Part shown: positions 11,301-20,958 of the stretch, in pieces | Numbering within the stretch: the stretch's first letter is position 1 | Layout of the letters: every line of letters starts with the position of its first letter | Assembly (NCBI GenBank): GCA_009363875.1 | Contig: CM018693.1 | Span: 74,012,986-74,076,985, forward strand | Source of the DNA: Mikania micrantha | Lineage: Eukaryota; Streptophyta; Magnoliopsida; Asterales; Asteraceae | Length of the DNA: 64,000 nucleotides | Direction: 5' to 3' | Notes under the pieces: generated by a model | Told to the model about the DNA's origin: nothing | Databases searched by the model: none | The model's input: only the letters and a program-made list of their open reading frames with translations | Position numbers and translations under genes: made by a program

Positions 11301-13136
11301 AGATTCAGTGACAATATGTCCACATCTACCAAATCTGATGCTCCTTCTGCTTCCGCAATCCCACTCACTACAAATGCTGATGAAATTCTGGCATCTTCTA
11401 AATCCTTTGAAATTCCTGCTGCTGTACATCCTGAATCTTCTTCAACTGCTGCATCAGTTCCTCCAGCAAACACTTGCACTGATCTCATTCCATATCAAGA
11501 ACTGAAGGATCATCCATTATCTCAAGTTCTTGGTGATATTTCTGCAGGTGTTTCAACAAGAAGTCAATTATCTAACTTTTGTCTTTATGCTCTGTTTGTC
11601 AGTCAACAAGAGCCAAAGAATTACCACATAGCACTTAGAGATATTGGCTGGGTGGAGGCAATGCAGTTGGAATTATTGCAATTCAAAAAGCAACAGGTTT
11701 GGGAGCTGGTTTCTTTACCTCCAGGTAAGTGTGCAATAGGCACAAAATGGGTGTTTAGGAATAAAACAGATGAAAAAGGTCAAATCATTAAAAACAAAGC
11801 TAGACTGGTTGTACAGGGGTTCTGTCAGGAAGAAGGTATTGATTATGATGAAACTTTTGCCCCTGTAGCCAGATTAGAAGCAATTAGGCTATTTTTAGCA
11901 TATGCTGCCTTACATAAACTTAAAGTTTTTCAAATGGATGTCAAAAGTGCTTTCTTATATGGCAAAATAAAAGAGGAAGTGTATGTGTGTCAACCTCCAG
12001 GCTTTGAGGACAATAAACATCCTGATTGGGTGTACAAGCTTGATAAAGCTCTTTATGGGCTGAAACAAGCACCTAGAGCCTGGTATGACACATTATCCAC
12101 TTTTCTTCTAAAAAATAATTTCACTAGAGGCTCCATTGATCAAACTTTATTCATAAAGAATGTAGGTCAGCATAAGCTACTTGTTCAAATTTATGTTGAT
12201 GACATTATATTTGCTTCATCTGACCCAAAGTTGTGTGATGATTTCACTAAACTTATGACTACAAATTTTGAAATGAGTGCTATGGGGGAGTTACAGTTTT
12301 TCTTGGGTCTTCAAATCAAACAAAAACCTGATGGAATTTTCATTCACCAATCAAAATACACAAAAGAGCTTTTAAAGAAATTTGATTTGCAAAACTGTAA
12401 GCCATGTTCCAACCCCATGAGCACCACCACACAACTTGATGCAGATCTGAAAGGTACTTCAGTGGATGAAACTCTTTATAGATGTATGATTGGATCTTTA
12501 ATGTATCTAACTGCATCCAGGCCAGACATTATGTTTGCCACATGTGTTTGTGCTAGATTTCAGGCTGCACCCAAAGAGTCTCATTTGATTGCTGTGAAAA
12601 GAATTTTCAGATACTTGCAAGGTACTCAATTCCTGGGAATATGGTACTCCACTGGACAATCCTGCAAGCTGGTTGCTTTTTCAGATAGTGACTATGCAGG
12701 ATGCAAACTCTCAAGAAAATCTACTTCTGGTGGGTGTCAGTTTCTAGGAAATTGCTTGGTTTCTTGGCAAAGTAAGAAGCAAACTTCTGTAGCCACCTCC
12801 ACTGCTGAAGCTGAGTACATTGCTGCTGCAAGTTGCACTTCCCAAATTCTCTGGCTTCAGTCTCAACTCCTGGACTATGGCATCAAAGAACTGAAGACAC
12901 CATTGTTAATGGATAGTGCTTCAGCTCTTTGTATTGTCAAGAATCCAGTTCAGCACTCTAGGACTAAACACATTGAGATCAGACATCACTTTATAAGAGA
13001 TTGTTTTGAAAAAGGTCTGATTGATCCCAAATTTGTTCCTAGTGCTGATGAGCTTGCTGACATTTTTACTAAGCCTTTAGACACATCCACTTTTCAAAAT
13101 TTAGTTCTAAGGCTTGGTATGTTGCAACTTGAATAG
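8373..13136 (+). CDS. gag-pol: Copia-2 Gag-Pol polyprotein (5' end missing)
   Basis: One frame of 1,587 codons is open from just after the primer binding site (upstream stop TAA at 8367). There is no ATG at its beginning; the first in-frame ATG is codon 37 (8481). Homology to Gag starts at the very first codons, so the original N-terminus is deleted. Domains in order: UBN2-type Gag (about 40-200), CCHC knuckle C-HKC-HRLGHFAREC (317-330), aspartic protease WYVDSGG (Asp491), pre-integrase HHCC (about 630-680), integrase D696, D759, E795 with the D-35-E spacing, reverse transcriptase with YVDD at 1274-1277, RNase H with SDSDYAGC (Asp1438) and STAEAEY, ending ADIFTKPL. All catalytic residues I checked are present. 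It would make particles, process the polyprotein, copy RNA to DNA and integrate it, if translated. Confidence 0.93.
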   Translation: MIDYTIDHLSINSAGCWKSVVHGPYKPTITDPETKIMIPKLADMYSDEDIKLFEIDAKAHGILAMALPNEIYSGLMHYDTAHDLWVALKEQFGGTDEVLANTREILAQQYETFSHRKGESLTQQFERFSCLISELKMVKQEYTNSQMNNRFLRSLPERWDTYTIVLRSNANLESLSLTQLHGKLLTFEREVEQKRKLSSSGKLADDFVPGNTALLGQESEFNGSECSYDEHIDFSTNNSDHAFVGVEGNAGSYSDNLCFVMDDLKGIPDDDLEEMDILSQMALINIRSQKFYKRTGRKFPGLSGKTKVGFDKGKLRCHKCHRLGHFARECKTSGSNPAAPFVTFPSNNSSGKGLQSSGTSQQQFFPAHFVPQNPMPYPYPCFYMPQPPHNPALISPQSPALPESSKPQSTQQSQQQQHQSFFTPGVVDWSSLPDDLSDFNMQPFSETGPHGGDNPFGNLALMAIDSTDNICQSSSTSQGPSACQSSIWYVDSGGSMHMTGSRSLLHNYFTGRRGFVSFGNDAKGYIIGKGVVTNGEIRFDDVNHVENLKYNLLSVSQMCDKGHVSLFTKQDCRILSSDVMPLISKVLDEYTLLKANRVGKVYAFDLSKKISIKGHPCLFSKASFKESNLWHRRLGHVNIKNMNQLVKHGLVRGLPLKDFSCDENCSACLKGKQHKVSFPSIGDSKSTGCLQLLHMDLFGPVQIMSMAKKKYCLVIVDDYSKFVWTFFLHSKGEVAKAIIKFVLYAEKQFSLSIKCVRSDNGTEFRNHLLDEFYQSKGIQRQYSIPRSPEQNGVVERKNRTLIEAARTMLADSGLPLTFWAEAVNTACYVQNRVLVNQRWLKTPYEILHSLTPLISFFRAFGCPCFILNTKDQLTKFDSKVDAGYFVGYSSTCKAYRVFNCRTKTVEETLHVKFNECPKDSIPQNPAEMFDLNILQHDFHVENSGVEDEVLPADPPPASNATSQGISDDEDASTHLFRFSDNMSTSTKSDAPSASAIPLTTNADEILASSKSFEIPAAVHPESSSTAASVPPANTCTDLIPYQELKDHPLSQVLGDISAGVSTRSQLSNFCLYALFVSQQEPKNYHIALRDIGWVEAMQLELLQFKKQQVWELVSLPPGKCAIGTKWVFRNKTDEKGQIIKNKARLVVQGFCQEEGIDYDETFAPVARLEAIRLFLAYAALHKLKVFQMDVKSAFLYGKIKEEVYVCQPPGFEDNKHPDWVYKLDKALYGLKQAPRAWYDTLSTFLLKNNFTRGSIDQTLFIKNVGQHKLLVQIYVDDIIFASSDPKLCDDFTKLMTTNFEMSAMGELQFFLGLQIKQKPDGIFIHQSKYTKELLKKFDLQNCKPCSNPMSTTTQLDADLKGTSVDETLYRCMIGSLMYLTASRPDIMFATCVCARFQAAPKESHLIAVKRIFRYLQGTQFLGIWYSTGQSCKLVAFSDSDYAGCKLSRKSTSGGCQFLGNCLVSWQSKKQTSVATSTAEAEYIAAASCTSQILWLQSQLLDYGIKELKTPLLMDSASALCIVKNPVQHSRTKHIEIRHHFIRDCFEKGLIDPKFVPSADELADIFTKPLDTSTFQNLVLRLGMLQLE

Positions 13137-13581
13137 GTTAGTGTTTAAATGAATAAAATGTTAAATATCCTTTTAAAATTCCAAAAATATTTTTTTTCCT
13201 TTATCTTGACACATTTTGATATTTTCAGTACATACTGATACATATCAAAAGTACTGATTCAAGAACAGTTATGACCTTGTATAATACTCTAAGTTACAAA
13301 GTACTGATGAGTATTGATGTCCTAAGTACTGAAGGTCAAATATGGTTTACAAGGTCTGATGAACAAAATTTCCAAAAAGTCTGATGAACAACTGATGAAA
13401 ACAACTGATGAACAAAACTGTCGACAACACCTGATGAGTAATTTTACTCTTCAGTTGTTTTAACTTCTGTTGTTTTCTCTATTTAACTCAACCTTCTTCA
13501 GTTGTTTCCTTATCACTTTCTCAGAACTTTTCATCTTTTTCAAAAAAAAAAACCTATTTTCCCTCTCCAGTCTTTGCATCC
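13137..13581 (+). other. Spacer between pol and the extra ORF, Copia-2
   Basis: A 445-bp non-coding stretch. It repeats CTGATGA-like words (13370-13440), then TTCAGTTGTTTT-like words that also occur in the LTR. A TATA-like CTATTTAAC lies at 13479-13487. A pyrimidine-rich run ending CTCTCCAG (13563-13570) looks like a splice acceptor 11 bases before the ATG at 13582. These could allow separate expression of the downstream ORF, as an internal promoter or a spliced mRNA; this is inference. Confidence 0.55.
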
Positions 13582-16500
13582 ATGGCGTCAATCACCTTGA
13601 AACCTCGACACAATTCCGTTGCTTATCTGACCAAATCTTCCTTTTGGTCAAAGTTTGATGAAGCTGTTGACTTGATGAACTCCTCTCAATTCAAAACTGC
13701 CTTTCTTCTAAATCCAACTCTGTATGTCGAATCCATTCATCAATTTTGGATGAATGTTGAACTGATCAACGTGGGCACAGGAGTCATCTCACTTCGATCC
13801 ACAGTTAATGGTCACAATGTGCACATCAGCCCCGCTGAAATCAGGGAGGTTCTTCAGCTTGATGATGCTAACCTGGTCACTCAGTTTCCTAAGAGCGTCA
13901 CTGACCTCTGTTTTACAAGTCATGAATACCAGGGTGACCTGAGTGATTCCACACTTTTCAAGAAGCACTTCAATGACCCAGAGCGCTTGATATTTCATAT
14001 GATCAACATCTGCTTGGCTCCGAAGTCTTCTTCATGGGATCAAATGTCTTCTCGATGGCAACAGGTATTGTATTCTATCCTAGAATCTCAAAAGCTAAAT
14101 TTTTCTCAAATACTCTTTTCTGAATTAACTGAACATGCTGGTAAGCCTGTTTCTTCTAGATGGCTACTCTATCCACGTTTTATCATGGCCATCATAGAGA
14201 AACAGCTTCAGCAAAATGGCCTTGTTGGTCAGGGGATCTCTGCTCCAGCAGTTTTGTTGGAAGTATATTCCCGACACAACTCTAACCCTACTCTCAAAGA
14301 GGCTGCCCGAAAGCTAAAACCCAAGCAGAGGGAACCCACAGCCTCCACCACAAAATCCAAATCCAGAGTCCCCACTAAACCAAAATCCAAACAAACCAAA
14401 AAGGCTGCTCAGGGAAATGAGTCCCCTGAGTCTGCCCATGCCTCACCAAGGCATGACATGGTCACTGGGAGTAGTCAACCAGTGATCCATCCGACTCCAC
14501 CGGCTCAAACTGCCCAGGATTCCTCTCAACAGGAACCTGGTGCAACTTTTGAAGGGGCAGACACATCACTAGAACCTCTTTCAGTTGAAAAGGTTTCTAT
14601 TGAACAGCACCAATCTCCCCGGGTGCAATCTGTTTCAAAACCAATTCCTATGGAAACCACCCCAGATAGTCCCACTTTTGTTATTGAAAACATCCTGAAT
14701 CAGTTGAACACTCCTATCCCCTCCCAGACACCTATCACTACTGGGATAAGCTCCAACATTGAGGGGGAGGACCAAAGTGTCTCTGATAACCCACAGGATC
14801 ATGACTACAACATCAGATCTCCTAGTGTGGAAAGAGAGATTCTGATATCTGACAAGGCTGCTACTTCATCACCTTCATCATTTGGAGTGATTGCTAGTGG
14901 TACCATTGCTAAGACCTTGTCAGAGGCAACAACTGATGAAGGGGTTACCCCTGAGGTTGGAAGTCCCCAGAACCAAGAAAAAGGGGCACCTGATCATGTT
15001 GAGCCACACTCAACTCAGGTAGATCCTGATACTCTCAGGAGGTCAGATGATTTAGCTAAGGCTACTGATGACCAAAGAACACTTGCTGAGGTTCTGAAAA
15101 AGAACCAACTCCTTGAGGCTGAGGTATGTAGACTCAATGAGCTACTCACCAAAATGTCCAAGGACAAAAGTCCATCTTCCCCACTTACCCCACAGATGGC
15201 ACCTTCTCATTCTGAAGGTCACCCAAACACTTCAACCACTCATATCCAATTTGAAAAGCCACCAGCCACTGTTTTTGGCACTAATCCTTTGGGTTCTGGC
15301 ACCCCAGAGGCATTAGCTGCTGCCTTTCTACAAATCCTCCCTCTCATCACTCCATTACTGAAATCAATTATTGTTCAAGCCCTTGATGAGAGGTTACCTT
15401 CCCAAACTCAAATTCAACAAATGGTTGATGAGGCTGTGACTGCTAAACTTTCAACTCTACATACTCCTTCTTCCCCTGCAGCCAAAAAGGGGGAGTTAGG
15501 AACTGAATCAGTCACAACTTCAGCTTCCAAAAGGCCAAGGTCTGAAGAGGTTGCATTTGAAAGGTCTCCTGTCATTCAAGTAACTTATAAGAGACAGAAG
15601 AAGAACAAACCTGTTGAGATTATCAACAGAGATGATGTGGAAGTTGAGCAGGAAATGGTTGCTAAAGAAATTGACGTTAGTGCTGAACAATTGGAAGCCA
15701 CAACTTCTGATGCACAAGACACTGAACTAGAGGGGGTTCAAATTCCAGAGGTTCAGACTCAGGTTGAGACTCAGGTTGTTGAGGTAAGGGCTCCTCCAAA
15801 GAAGAGAAGGCAACTCAGAATTCAAGAAGAAGAAAGTTCTGATGCAGAAGACAGGTTGCCTATCTCCACAGTCATCAAGCCAAAAGCTCAAAAGCCTGCA
15901 CCTTCAACAACTGGGGTAGATCTGACAGTTCCAAAGAAGAAAATTACTCTTCCTGCCAATTACATTCCTGAAAAGCCATTAGTTTTTGGTCAACAGTCAA
16001 TTATTACACCAGAGGCTAGGATGTTGGCAGTCAAAGTAAAACTGGAAGAAGAAGAGAGCCAAAAGAAACATGATGAGCAATTCCTCAAATTGGTGGACAA
16101 AGATTATCCTCAGACTTCAACTATCACTGCAATGAAAAAGGAAGCTCAAAGGTTGTATGCTCTGAAATGGACATTTAAATATACGAAAGAATTGATTAAG
16201 ATGTGGCCTGACCCAAGGGTTCTTCATAGGATTCACAAGAGACAGCCCCCAGCAACTTATGCAAATAGGATCAAAAGGGTGTTGAGTGCTGAAATCATGC
16301 TTGGGTCAGTGCTTGATCCTTGGGAAATCATTAATGACTTCAAGAGTGTCTACAACTCGGGTGCAAAAGCTCCTAACTTCTTAGAGAACAAAATGATAAA
16401 GAAGGGACTGGTGTATAGGAGGCTGGAACATGTTCATCAAGAAGAACTCTATTTGTTTTTAGAGGGTAAGCACCCTGATGAGTTTGTGTACAGGGAAATT

Positions 16501-16665
16501 ACAAGAGTAGAACTGAAGGATGGGACTACGGCCAGATACTTGTCTGAATTTTATGGGCCTGAGTCCTTCTTTGAAGGTGAACCTGAAAGAATGACTCCAG
16601 AAGAGAAGATGTTACTACTTGAAGCTTATGTCCGGGAGTCTTTCAGGTTAGTATACAATCAATAG
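13582..16665 (+). CDS. Intact extra ORF downstream of pol, function unknown
   Basis: A 1,027-residue ORF in sense orientation starts at an ATG in good plant context (ATGGCG). Residues about 20-230 form a globular domain with FW, an IREVLQLDD-like stretch and a WLLYPRF motif. Residues about 230-480 are low-complexity, Ser/Pro/Thr/Gln-rich with Lys-rich KPKSK patches. A short coiled coil lies near 495-530. A Gln/Glu/Val-rich stretch with TQV words and basic KKRR clusters follows, then a charged globular C-terminus (about 800-1027). No signal peptide, transmembrane segment or furin-like site is seen, so it does not look like Env. The basic clusters could be nuclear signals. The N-terminal domain resembles the decayed ORF at 1503-4909, showing a conserved gene of this element group. 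No stop or frameshift suggests recent selection. Confidence 0.88.
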   Translation: MASITLKPRHNSVAYLTKSSFWSKFDEAVDLMNSSQFKTAFLLNPTLYVESIHQFWMNVELINVGTGVISLRSTVNGHNVHISPAEIREVLQLDDANLVTQFPKSVTDLCFTSHEYQGDLSDSTLFKKHFNDPERLIFHMINICLAPKSSSWDQMSSRWQQVLYSILESQKLNFSQILFSELTEHAGKPVSSRWLLYPRFIMAIIEKQLQQNGLVGQGISAPAVLLEVYSRHNSNPTLKEAARKLKPKQREPTASTTKSKSRVPTKPKSKQTKKAAQGNESPESAHASPRHDMVTGSSQPVIHPTPPAQTAQDSSQQEPGATFEGADTSLEPLSVEKVSIEQHQSPRVQSVSKPIPMETTPDSPTFVIENILNQLNTPIPSQTPITTGISSNIEGEDQSVSDNPQDHDYNIRSPSVEREILISDKAATSSPSSFGVIASGTIAKTLSEATTDEGVTPEVGSPQNQEKGAPDHVEPHSTQVDPDTLRRSDDLAKATDDQRTLAEVLKKNQLLEAEVCRLNELLTKMSKDKSPSSPLTPQMAPSHSEGHPNTSTTHIQFEKPPATVFGTNPLGSGTPEALAAAFLQILPLITPLLKSIIVQALDERLPSQTQIQQMVDEAVTAKLSTLHTPSSPAAKKGELGTESVTTSASKRPRSEEVAFERSPVIQVTYKRQKKNKPVEIINRDDVEVEQEMVAKEIDVSAEQLEATTSDAQDTELEGVQIPEVQTQVETQVVEVRAPPKKRRQLRIQEEESSDAEDRLPISTVIKPKAQKPAPSTTGVDLTVPKKKITLPANYIPEKPLVFGQQSIITPEARMLAVKVKLEEEESQKKHDEQFLKLVDKDYPQTSTITAMKKEAQRLYALKWTFKYTKELIKMWPDPRVLHRIHKRQPPATYANRIKRVLSAEIMLGSVLDPWEIINDFKSVYNSGAKAPNFLENKMIKKGLVYRRLEHVHQEELYLFLEGKHPDEFVYREITRVELKDGTTARYLSEFYGPESFFEGEPERMTPEEKMLLLEAYVRESFRLVYNQ

Positions 16666-16888
16666 CTTCAATGAGAGGGGTTAATGCTCATAGTCCATTT
16701 CCCCAATGGAGTTCCCTCTCATATTTTGACAGTTAGAGTTTTTGAAAGCTGTTGGTTATCAGGCTTATACTTTAATTGGTCATTTTGATACTGATCTCAA
16801 AGAAAAAGACATTTCTTTCTGCCTGGAATAAATAAGTGAGACCTTAAATAAGTTAGAGGTTTTTGGCTGCATTGGTTCAGGGGGAGTT
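16666..16888 (+). other. Copia-2 3' untranslated stretch and polypurine tract
   Basis: A short non-coding stretch after the extra ORF. The plus-strand primer AGGGGGAGTT (16879-16888) abuts the 3' LTR. Confidence 0.85.
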
Positions 16889-17503
16889 TGTTGGACTAAA
16901 AGAACCAATGAGCTTGATCAGAAAAATCTCTAAGTCTCACAGCATTACAACAACTGAAGAAGAACACAAAGGCTGATATTCAAATGTGCTGAAGTCACAA
17001 GATCTGAAGAGATGTACAACAGCTGAAGTGTAAGTCGTCAGGTGTTGTAGTGTATAGTTAGTCTTCAGTAGTTTTCTTATTGTTTGTAAAAGTCTGGTGA
17101 GTAGTTTACTCATCAGAGGTTTTAGTATTTTGTATTTCAGTAGTTTCAGTATTTGTACTTCAGTAGTTTTGTTCTTCAGTAGTTGTAGAGTTTGTCTTCA
17201 GATGTTGAAGACATTCTCAGTCGTTTAGTTAATTTCAGTTGTTTTGTTTTGTCTGTTAGATGTCAACATCATGTGACATCATCAGACGTCACTGCCTTCT
17301 ATATATAGGCAGTTGACATGTTTGTAAAAAAATGAAGTTAATCAATTGAATGAGATATTCCTTTTACAGAAAACTTTCTCTCTCTATAACAAACTTGCGT
17401 TACTGTTTGATTGAACTTGTTCTTACTTTACTTATGCTAATTCTGTGTTGAATTCCGCTGCTATACTCTACTGATTTATCAATTGAGAACATCTGATCCT
17501 ACA
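16889..17503 (+). repeat. Copia-2 3' LTR (615 bp)
   Basis: Same length and, by eye, same sequence as 7734-8348. Followed by the target duplication CTTGG (17504-17508). Confidence 0.95.
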
Positions 17504-18979
17504 CTTGGTTTAGACTGATAGCGAGCACACAAGCATGTGGCGAACAAGATGTCTGGCTGAGAAGCAGTAAGATACATGAGAGACCCAATCATTCCTCGGT
17601 ACAGAATGGCATCGATTAGATCCCCCTTTTCATCTGGTGTAATCATGTGATTGATAGCCAGTGGGGTACGAGCAGGTTTTTCTTCCGACATACTGAACCG
17701 GCTCAGAATGTCACCAACGTATTTGGTCTGATAAATGAAGATCCCTGTCTTAGATTGATCCACCTGCAACCCAAGAAAAAATTTAATCTCTCCCATCGAG
17801 CTCATTTAAAACTTTTTTTCATAACCTTCTCGAATTCCTTGCATAGACTATCATTTGTAGAACCAAAGATGATGTCGTCCACATAAACTTGCACCAAGAG
17901 TAAATCACCATCCTTCTCTCGAATGAATAACGTGCAGTCAATGACACCTCTTCTGAACCCGTTGTTCAGAAGGTGAGTGGAGAGTGTCTCGTACCACGCT
18001 CGCAGAGCTTGATGCAATCCATATAAAGTCTTGTCTAGCTTGTAGACTTGGTCACGATGCAATGGATCCTCAAACCCGGGAGGTTGATTGACATAAACAG
18101 TTTCGTTGATCACACCGTGAAGGAATGCACTCTTGACATCCATTTGATAAACTTTAAATTTATTGAAGGATGCATATGCCAAGAAGATACGGATTGCTTC
18201 GAGTCGAGCAACCGGTGCAAACACTTCATTATAGTGAAGTCCTTCAATCTGTCTGAATCCTTGAACCACTAGACGTGCTTTGTTTCGCACAACGATCCCG
18301 TGATCGTCCCTTTTGCAACGAAGAACCCATCTAGTGCCTAAAACCTTTGCACCTTTCGGTTTGTCAACAAGTTGCCAAACACCTAGTTTCTTGAATGGTA
18401 AGAGTTCTTCTTGCATGGCATCAACCCACGATTCTTCTCTCAATGCTTCAGTGATGGTTCGCGGTTCAATTTGAGAGATGAAACAAGAATGGGCACAATA
18501 GTTCACATCAGCAAAGTCAAGAATATCAGCAAGACCTCCTGAAGATAGCGATTTCTTGTCATGACCCCATCAAGCGGACTTCCAATAATGTTCTCCTGAG
18601 GATGATTGCGATTAATTCTTCCAACAGGATGAGCAAGAACCTCAACCTGTGGATCAAGGTTGTTTAGATTCAAGTCCTCAAGAGCAGGTACAATGTTGTC
18701 AACATTTGGTTCGGGGGCAGCTGGTTGAACTAGGTTATCATCTGTGTCTGAGCTGTCATCATGTATCTGCATGGGAGTTGAAGTTGATGAAGGTTGTACA
18801 TGTTCATCAGGTGCATTTTGTGCATCATACATCATTTGAACTGCAACATCTTCATCTGAGTACATGGGAGGCATATTGAAAGAGTTGAAAAGGTCTGAAT
18901 AATCAAACATCCAGTCTGGACCTTTCCCAGGTGGGGGCATAGAATGTCTTTGAACGTCCACATGGTACCACTCCTCCAC
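17504..18979 (-). pseudogene. Copia-1 pol, reverse transcriptase and linker
   Basis: From 18979 to about 18503 is an acidic linker between integrase and RT, ending in a frameshift. From 18506 to 17802 the RT fingers and palm are readable, with RLVVQGF, FAPVARLEAIR, QMDVKSAFLHG and the catalytic YVDDI. A frame break near 17803 leads into a block with GEIKFFLGLQ and MIGSLMYLTA that stops at the Copia-2 insertion. RNase H resumes at 7733. It is not translatable as one protein. Its RT is close in motif content to that of Copia-2 but clearly a different family. Confidence 0.88.
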
Positions 18980-18982
18980 ATT

Positions 18983-20476
18983 CTAAGTTGATCTATTGTA
19001 GACCCTTTTGTTTGGAGTGTTGTACCCAAGAAAATACCCTTCTTCCACCTTCTCATTAAACTTTCCCTGCTCGTGTTTCTTAAGCATAGTGCACGGAGCA
19101 CCAAAAGGTTCAAGATACTTAAGATTAGGTTTTCTGTTGTGCAACAGCTCAAAGCAAGTATTCTTATGTCTCTTGACTATCAAAACCCGGTTCAATGTGT
19201 CGTACGCATTTGCTACAGCTTCATTCCAGAATTGAACTGGAAGGGATGAATTAGCAAGCATGGTCTGAGCAGCCTCAATCAAAGTTCTGTTCATGCGCTC
19301 AGCAATGCCATTCATTTGAGGGACATATGGAGCACTGAATTGTTGAACAATGCCACGTTCATTGCATAAGTTCTCCATATTGTGATTCTTGAACTCTGTC
19401 CCGTTATCTGTTCTGAGCATACGAATCTTGAGCTTATAAAGTGATTCAAGTTTAGTTACCGAAACTTGAATACACTCAAACGTTTCTGATTTCTCCTTTA
19501 GAAAGAAAACACAAGAATATCTGGAATACTCTTCAGTGATGACTAAATGGTATTGATCTCCAACTATACTCTTGCGGTTGACTGGACCAAATAAATCCAT
19601 ATGGAGAAGCTCAAGAGGAACAGTGACTGAATGATACTTTTTCAGCTTGTGGGACTGCTTGGTCTGCTTTCCCTTCTTGCACGAGACACAGATATCAGAC
19701 ATCTTGAAATTCTTCAAATTGACACCCTCAACCAAGTTGTTGTGTACCAAATGATTCATCTTGCGTAGACTCAAATGGCTCATTCTCTTATGCCAAAGAA
19801 TAGAGTCTTTCTCTGTGGCTTTTGACAAAAAACATGAAGCTGAGGAGGATGTTGTTGAAGCTGTAGCCATGTTGAGTACATACAAGTCCTGCTTACGGGG
19901 TACAGACATCAAAATCCTGTCTTCAGGAATAGTGACGCCTTGCTTGAGAATGTAGCAACTAGAGTCATCAAAGAGAACTTTATACTGCTTGTCACAAATC
20001 TGTGACACTGAAAGAAGATTGTTCTCCAGCTGCTTTACATATCTGACTTTGTCAAAGGAAACCTGGCCATTAGAAAGAATACCCTCTCGTGTAATGAACC
20101 CGCCTTTGTCACCGGCAAACGCTACATAACCACCTCGAATATAATTGACATTGGTGAGCAGTGAAATATCTCTCGTCATGTGCCTTGAAGCCCCACTATC
20201 AACGATCCAAGAGCTGTTAAGAGTAGCTGTTGGGGCAACCTGCACAAACACAAGCAATTAGTTGAATTTGGGAACCCAAGCCTTTACAGTCTTGGGTTGA
20301 CCCAATGAGTCTCGGATCCAAACATCATTCCATTTACCATTTGGGGTTGCCTTGTCTGAAGTATTTAAAACTGAAGTCTCATAAGACTTGACTTTCCAGA
20401 ATGTGTTTTTACAGAAAGAGTTTGTCAAGTAAATGGATGATGGTTTTGACTGATTGACATTAACAACCTTAGGAAC
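18983..20476 (-). pseudogene. Copia-1 pol, protease and integrase
   Basis: The frame from 20497 reaches a stop at 20258 and then reads on in the same frame to 18983. The protease motif WIVDSGASRHMT lies near 20179-20211. It is followed by the pre-integrase HHCC region and an integrase with LLHMDLFGP, RTDNGTEF and an AERMNR Glu at D-35-E spacing. The right end at 20476 is the Gypsy-C insertion point (GGAAC 20472-20476 and 57565-57569); the gag portion continues at 57570. Confidence 0.88.
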
Positions 20477-20958
20477 TGTAAGCCCCAAAATCCCCACACG
20501 TATGACACGTGTTTTAAAACACCCTCAGAGTTAGGTCCCCGATTTTTTTTAAAATAAACAAGTGGATGTTAACACTTAGATTTAAGTTCCAAAAGATTTA
20601 ATGGTAGTTAAACATTCAACAAACCCCATTTACATTGAACTATCCACAAAAAAACTTGTTTTTAACCAACAAACAAAACCCCAAAATGCGTTCGATCCGT
20701 ATCTTTACTAGCAACCCGATCACATGAGCCATCACCCTTTACGTTCACCTAAAAAACACCACATTTAAATCACCATTAGTTAGTTAGAACTAAGTAAGAA
20801 CAATTATGTATTTTTGGTTCATAAAGGAAGGTTATTGGATCCCAAAACGCGTTAAAACGAACAAAACGGATAATTTTGGACACCCCAGCCGTAGGCTACG
20901 GCCTAGGCGTAGGCTACTACCCCCTTAATAGAATTCTTTGGGTGTAGGCTACTGCCTG
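20477..20958 (-). repeat. Gypsy-C 3' LTR, distal piece
   Basis: Matches 55242-55650. It carries an extra stretch of about 55 bp near 20905-20950 in which GTAGGCTAC words are repeated. It ends at GCCTG (20954-20958), the target duplication of the next LTR. Confidence 0.85.

Larger units (their letters stand above)
7734..17503 (+). mobile_element. Copia-2: young Copia element with extra ORF, 5' internal deletion
   Basis: A 9,770-bp element with 615-bp LTRs at both ends, target duplication CTTGG (7729-7733 and 17504-17508), Met-tRNA primer binding site, one gag-pol frame, a second long ORF, and a polypurine tract. Compared by eye the two LTRs are identical over their full length, so insertion is very recent. 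The gag frame begins about ten bases after the primer binding site, without an ATG and without the usual leader, so the element as it stands lacks the start of gag and probably the packaging region. It was therefore mobilised in trans or damaged during its last reverse transcription. Confidence 0.93.

Noticed and set aside
11722..11730. Perfect splice donor CAG|GTAAGT as partner of the acceptor at 13570
   Set aside because: It lies inside RT; splicing from there would leave gag upstream and not expose the extra ORF, so probably chance.
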